Shown here piece by piece: positions 61,526-64,000 of a DNA stretch of 64,000 nt (positions are counted from its first letter, which is position 1; each line of letters begins with the position of its first letter). Both the position numbers and the translations under genes were made by a program. The DNA is from Sphingobacterium sp. CZ-UAM. Its GTDB lineage: Bacteria > Bacteroidota > Bacteroidia > Sphingobacteriales > Sphingobacteriaceae. The notes under the pieces were generated by a model. The model made no database searches and was not told where the DNA came from. It worked only from the letters and a program-made list of their open reading frames with translations. The DNA lies in NCBI RefSeq assembly GCF_002000245.1, contig NZ_MTCM01000001.1, positions 620,001 through 684,000 on the forward strand, given 5' to 3'.

Positions 61526-62269
61526 CTATTTATTAAAAAATAGTTTTAATATTTTGTCGAGATCTTCTTTCGTATCTACTGCGACAGTTTCATGGGAGGT
61601 GACCGCAGTTTGAATTGCGTAGCCATTTTCTATCCAACGCAACTGTTCGAGCGCTTCAGCTTCTTCCAGACTCGATACGGGTAACTTAGTCAAAGATCTT
61701 AACGTTTCCGCTTGATAGGCATAAATACCAATATGCTTGTAGAAGGTTTGCTTCGTAAGCCATTGTGCCTGATCAACTCCTCTTAAAAAAGGAATCGTTT
61801 GCCTGCTGAAATAAATCGCTTCCCCAGATGTGTTTCGGACAACTTTGGGAATATTTTGATTGAACAATTCCTCTGCAGTCTGAATTTCTTTCACGAGGGT
61901 TGCAATTTTTGTGCGTGGATTTTCAAAACAGGAAGCCAAAAGATCTATCTGCTCAGGATTGATAAAAGGTTCATCGCCCTGGATATTGATCACGACATCA
62001 TATTCCCGATTATTAGCAATAACTTCGGCACAACGGTCTGTACCGGATTGATGTGTATCGGATGTCATTAGCACATTGCCACCAAAGGAAAGTACTTCTG
62101 CAGCTATGCGTTCGTCATCGGTCGCGACAATTACTTCGGTCAATTTTTTTGATTTCTTTACCTGCTCATATACCCGTCGGATCATGGTCTTGCCTTCAAT
62201 ATCAATCAAAGGTTTACCTGGAAATCTGCTTGAAGCATATCGGGCAGGAATAATGCCTAAAAATTTCAT
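61526..62269 (-). CDS. kdsB: 3-Deoxy-manno-octulosonate cytidylyltransferase
   Basis: Length 247 residues. Nucleotide-binding start IPARYASSRFPGKPLIDIEGK, then VVINIQGDEPFINPEQID and KHIGIYAYQAETL. Makes CMP-Kdo for lipopolysaccharide assembly. Converges on the aldo/keto reductase with only 4 bases between stops. Confidence 0.96.
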   Translation of the reverse strand: MKFLGIIPARYASSRFPGKPLIDIEGKTMIRRVYEQVKKSKKLTEVIVATDDERIAAEVLSFGGNVLMTSDTHQSGTDRCAEVIANNREYDVVINIQGDEPFINPEQIDLLASCFENPRTKIATLVKEIQTAEELFNQNIPKVVRNTSGEAIYFSRQTIPFLRGVDQAQWLTKQTFYKHIGIYAYQAETLRSLTKLPVSSLEEAEALEQLRWIENGYAIQTAVTSHETVAVDTKEDLDKILKLFFNK

Positions 62270-62298
62270 GATAATTTGTGAATTTCTATTTAATAAAA

Positions 62299-62327
62299 AG
62301 CCTGTAAAATTATCAATTTACAGGCTC
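62299..62327 (-). terminator. Intrinsic terminator after deoxynucleoside kinase gene
   Basis: AGCCTGTAAA / TTTACAGGCT, perfect 10-bp stem; the minus strand continues TTTTTATTAAA. Confidence 0.85.
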
Positions 62328-62348
62328 TTATCTATCTGTTGTCTATTG

Positions 62349-62966
62349 TTATTCAAATAATCCGAATAATTCGGCTTCTATCTTTTGTATGATTCCACCA
62401 AGATCCTCTGGATTAGTTGTGAAATCAAGATTATCTTTATCTAAAATCATGACTTTACCTTCCTTGTAATTATTGATCCATTTGTCATATTTATCATTCA
62501 ATTTAGATAAATAATCCAACCGGATGCCTGATTCATAGTCACGGCCTCTTTTTTGGATATTGTTAACTAAAGTGGGAACAGACGCTTTTAAGTAGATCAA
62601 TAAATCGGGTGGTTTAATGTAATGGATGATACTTTGGAATATGTTGCTATAGTTTTCAAAGTCACGGGCACTCATTAAGCCCATGTCATATAAGTTTTCG
62701 GCAAAGATATAGGCATCTTCATAGATTGTACGATCCTGAATCATATTAATCTCCGTCTCCTGAAGCTTTACAATATGCCTAAAACGGCTATTCAAGAAGA
62801 AGATCTGAAGATTGAAGGCCCAACGTTTCATGTCCGAATAGAAGTCCTCTAGATAAGGATTATTGTCCACGGCCTCAAACTGAGGTTCGAATTTGAAATG
62901 ACTCGCCAATAATTCCGTTAGCGTCGTTTTTCCAGCACCTATATTTCCTACGATAGCTATATGCAT
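62349..62966 (-). CDS. Deoxynucleoside kinase
   Basis: Length 205 residues. P-loop IVGNIGAGKTTL (about 4-15), the DRTIYEDAYIFAENLY segment and the arginine lid NIQKRGRDYESGIRLDYLSKL are typical of the dNK/dGK family. Phosphorylates deoxynucleosides for dNTP salvage. Located 15 bases after trpS, probably co-transcribed. Confidence 0.94.
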   Translation of the reverse strand: MHIAIVGNIGAGKTTLTELLASHFKFEPQFEAVDNNPYLEDFYSDMKRWAFNLQIFFLNSRFRHIVKLQETEINMIQDRTIYEDAYIFAENLYDMGLMSARDFENYSNIFQSIIHYIKPPDLLIYLKASVPTLVNNIQKRGRDYESGIRLDYLSKLNDKYDKWINNYKEGKVMILDKDNLDFTTNPEDLGGIIQKIEAELFGLFE

Positions 62967-62981
62967 ATGCTCTTTCCTTGT

Positions 62982-63980
62982 TTAATAAAATCTCTTGATA
63001 CCAATAATTTCGCGAACTTCTTTTAATGTCTTACGCGCAGACTCACTCGCTTTTTCGGCGCCCAATTTTGCAACTTTTGCAATATAAGCATCATCGTTTG
63101 ATATGTCTTCAATACGAAGGCGTACATCATTTGTTGCTAAAACCATATCTTCGGCCAATTGCTTTTTGAAGTCGCCATAACGGATCTCACATTTATTGTA
63201 AAGCTCGTCAAAGTGCTGTAATGTATCGGGCGTCGAAACCACTTTCATAAGATCAAATAAATTTTGGACCGCTTCGGGTTTGGGTTGATTCATTTCCGTT
63301 GGGCCAGAGTCGGAGACTGCACGCATCACTTTTTTACGAATGGCATCCGCGGTATCCGAAAGATAGATACAATCAGCTTCACCATTGGATTTGCCCATTT
63401 TACCTTGTCCTGCCAATCCTGGTATTTTAACCAATTTGTCGGAGTAGGAGAAAGCAAAAGCTTCCTTAAAATAATCGACATTATATAAACGATTAAAACG
63501 ATTGCCAAAAGTACGTGTCATTTCTAAATGTTGTTCCTGGTCTTTTCCGACAGGGACTTTCGTTCCATGGTGGATTAGGATGTCACAAGCCATTAACACG
63601 GGATAGGTCAGCAAGCCGGCATTGACATTGTCAGGGTTACTGCGTACTTTATCTTTAAAAGCTGTCGCACGCTCAAGTTCGCCCAAATAGGCATTCATAT
63701 TCATGTACAAGTAAAGCTCAGCAACTTCAGGGACATCGGATTGAACGTAAATAGTTGATTTTTCGGGGTCTATACCTGCCGCTAAATATTCAACGATGAC
63801 TTGACGTACAGTACCCTGAAGACCATGCGGGGTCGGGTGTGTCGTCAAAGAATGCAGATCCGCAATAAAAAAAAAGCAATTATATTCATTTTGCATTTTC
63901 ACAAAATTGCTCAATGCACCATAGTAATTTCCTAAATGTAATTTTCCGGTACTTCTGATACCACTAACAACTGTTTCCAT
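62982..63980 (-). CDS. trpS: Tryptophanyl-tRNA synthetase
   Basis: Length 332 residues. HIGH-like motif KLHLGNYYG at about 13-21 and KMSKS-like GKMGKSNG near 195-202, both class-I synthetase features; VGKDQEQHLEMTR confirms TrpRS. Charges tRNA-Trp. The start codon lies 20 bases from the right window edge, so its promoter is outside. Confidence 0.96.
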   Translation of the reverse strand: METVVSGIRSTGKLHLGNYYGALSNFVKMQNEYNCFFFIADLHSLTTHPTPHGLQGTVRQVIVEYLAAGIDPEKSTIYVQSDVPEVAELYLYMNMNAYLGELERATAFKDKVRSNPDNVNAGLLTYPVLMACDILIHHGTKVPVGKDQEQHLEMTRTFGNRFNRLYNVDYFKEAFAFSYSDKLVKIPGLAGQGKMGKSNGEADCIYLSDTADAIRKKVMRAVSDSGPTEMNQPKPEAVQNLFDLMKVVSTPDTLQHFDELYNKCEIRYGDFKKQLAEDMVLATNDVRLRIEDISNDDAYIAKVAKLGAEKASESARKTLKEVREIIGIKRFY

Positions 63981-64000
63981 ATTCCTGCGAATTTACGGAT

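Overview
The window reads as a chromosome segment of a Bacteroidota bacterium, most likely a Sphingobacterium or close relative in the Sphingobacteriaceae. The evidence is three SusC/SusD loci, two ECF-sigma/FecR pairs, families typical of the phylum (DUF3667, DUF4199, DUF4476, DUF4832, OMP_b-brl_3-type outer membrane proteins), and several promoters fitting the Bacteroidota pattern TTTG/TTG - about 19-21 bases - TAnnTTTG. I found no rRNA, tRNA, CRISPR array, phage or intact insertion sequence.

Layout. (1) 1-5628: end of a SusC gene, susD, and a secreted clan-D-like glycoside hydrolase. (2) 5713-10731: AGCS amino-acid symporter, MscS channel, BCCT osmolyte transporter and a small lipoprotein, which looks like an osmotic/amino-acid neighbourhood. 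(3) 11807-20239: ECF sigma, FecR, SusC with STN domain, SusD, and a DUF4874/DUF4832 protein, preceded by a near-perfect promoter. (4) 20288-27938: mixed accessory genes, including a duplicated ~125-bp intergenic element, a lipoprotein gene broken by two frameshifts, an orphan FtsX-type permease and a DinB protein. (5) 27939-29725: a long non-coding stretch leading to a tetranucleotide repeat inside a short upstream reading frame, just before a pirin gene. (6) 29854-37556: a divergent ECF sigma, then FecR, SusC, SusD and a secreted endonuclease/exonuclease/phosphatase-fold enzyme. (7) 37646-46990: histidine kinase, AraC/nitrilase pair, a truncated DNA-alkylation-repair remnant, an outer-membrane barrel protein and a cluster of small membrane or secreted unknowns. 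(8) 47265-64000: mostly conserved housekeeping genes (mnmE, xpt, acyl-CoA ligase, proline dehydrogenase, S4 protein, aroB, kdsB, deoxynucleoside kinase, trpS) with a TonB receptor, ThuA protein, zinc phospholipase-like protein, glycosyltransferase, FKBP isomerase and aldo/keto reductase.

How the parts work together. Loci 3 and 6 are cell-surface signalling systems: the STN domain of each SusC should relay substrate binding through FecR to the ECF sigma factor, which then drives uptake genes. In each SusCD locus the gene after susD encodes a different exported candidate enzyme (glycoside hydrolase, DUF4832 protein, phosphatase-fold hydrolase), pointing to three different nutrients. Two of these three junctions hold a strong hairpin between susD and the enzyme gene. 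No single clearly novel multi-gene system stands out. The best leads are the repeat-containing leader of pirin, the duplicated element around the DUF3667 gene, and the phosphatase-bearing SusCD locus.
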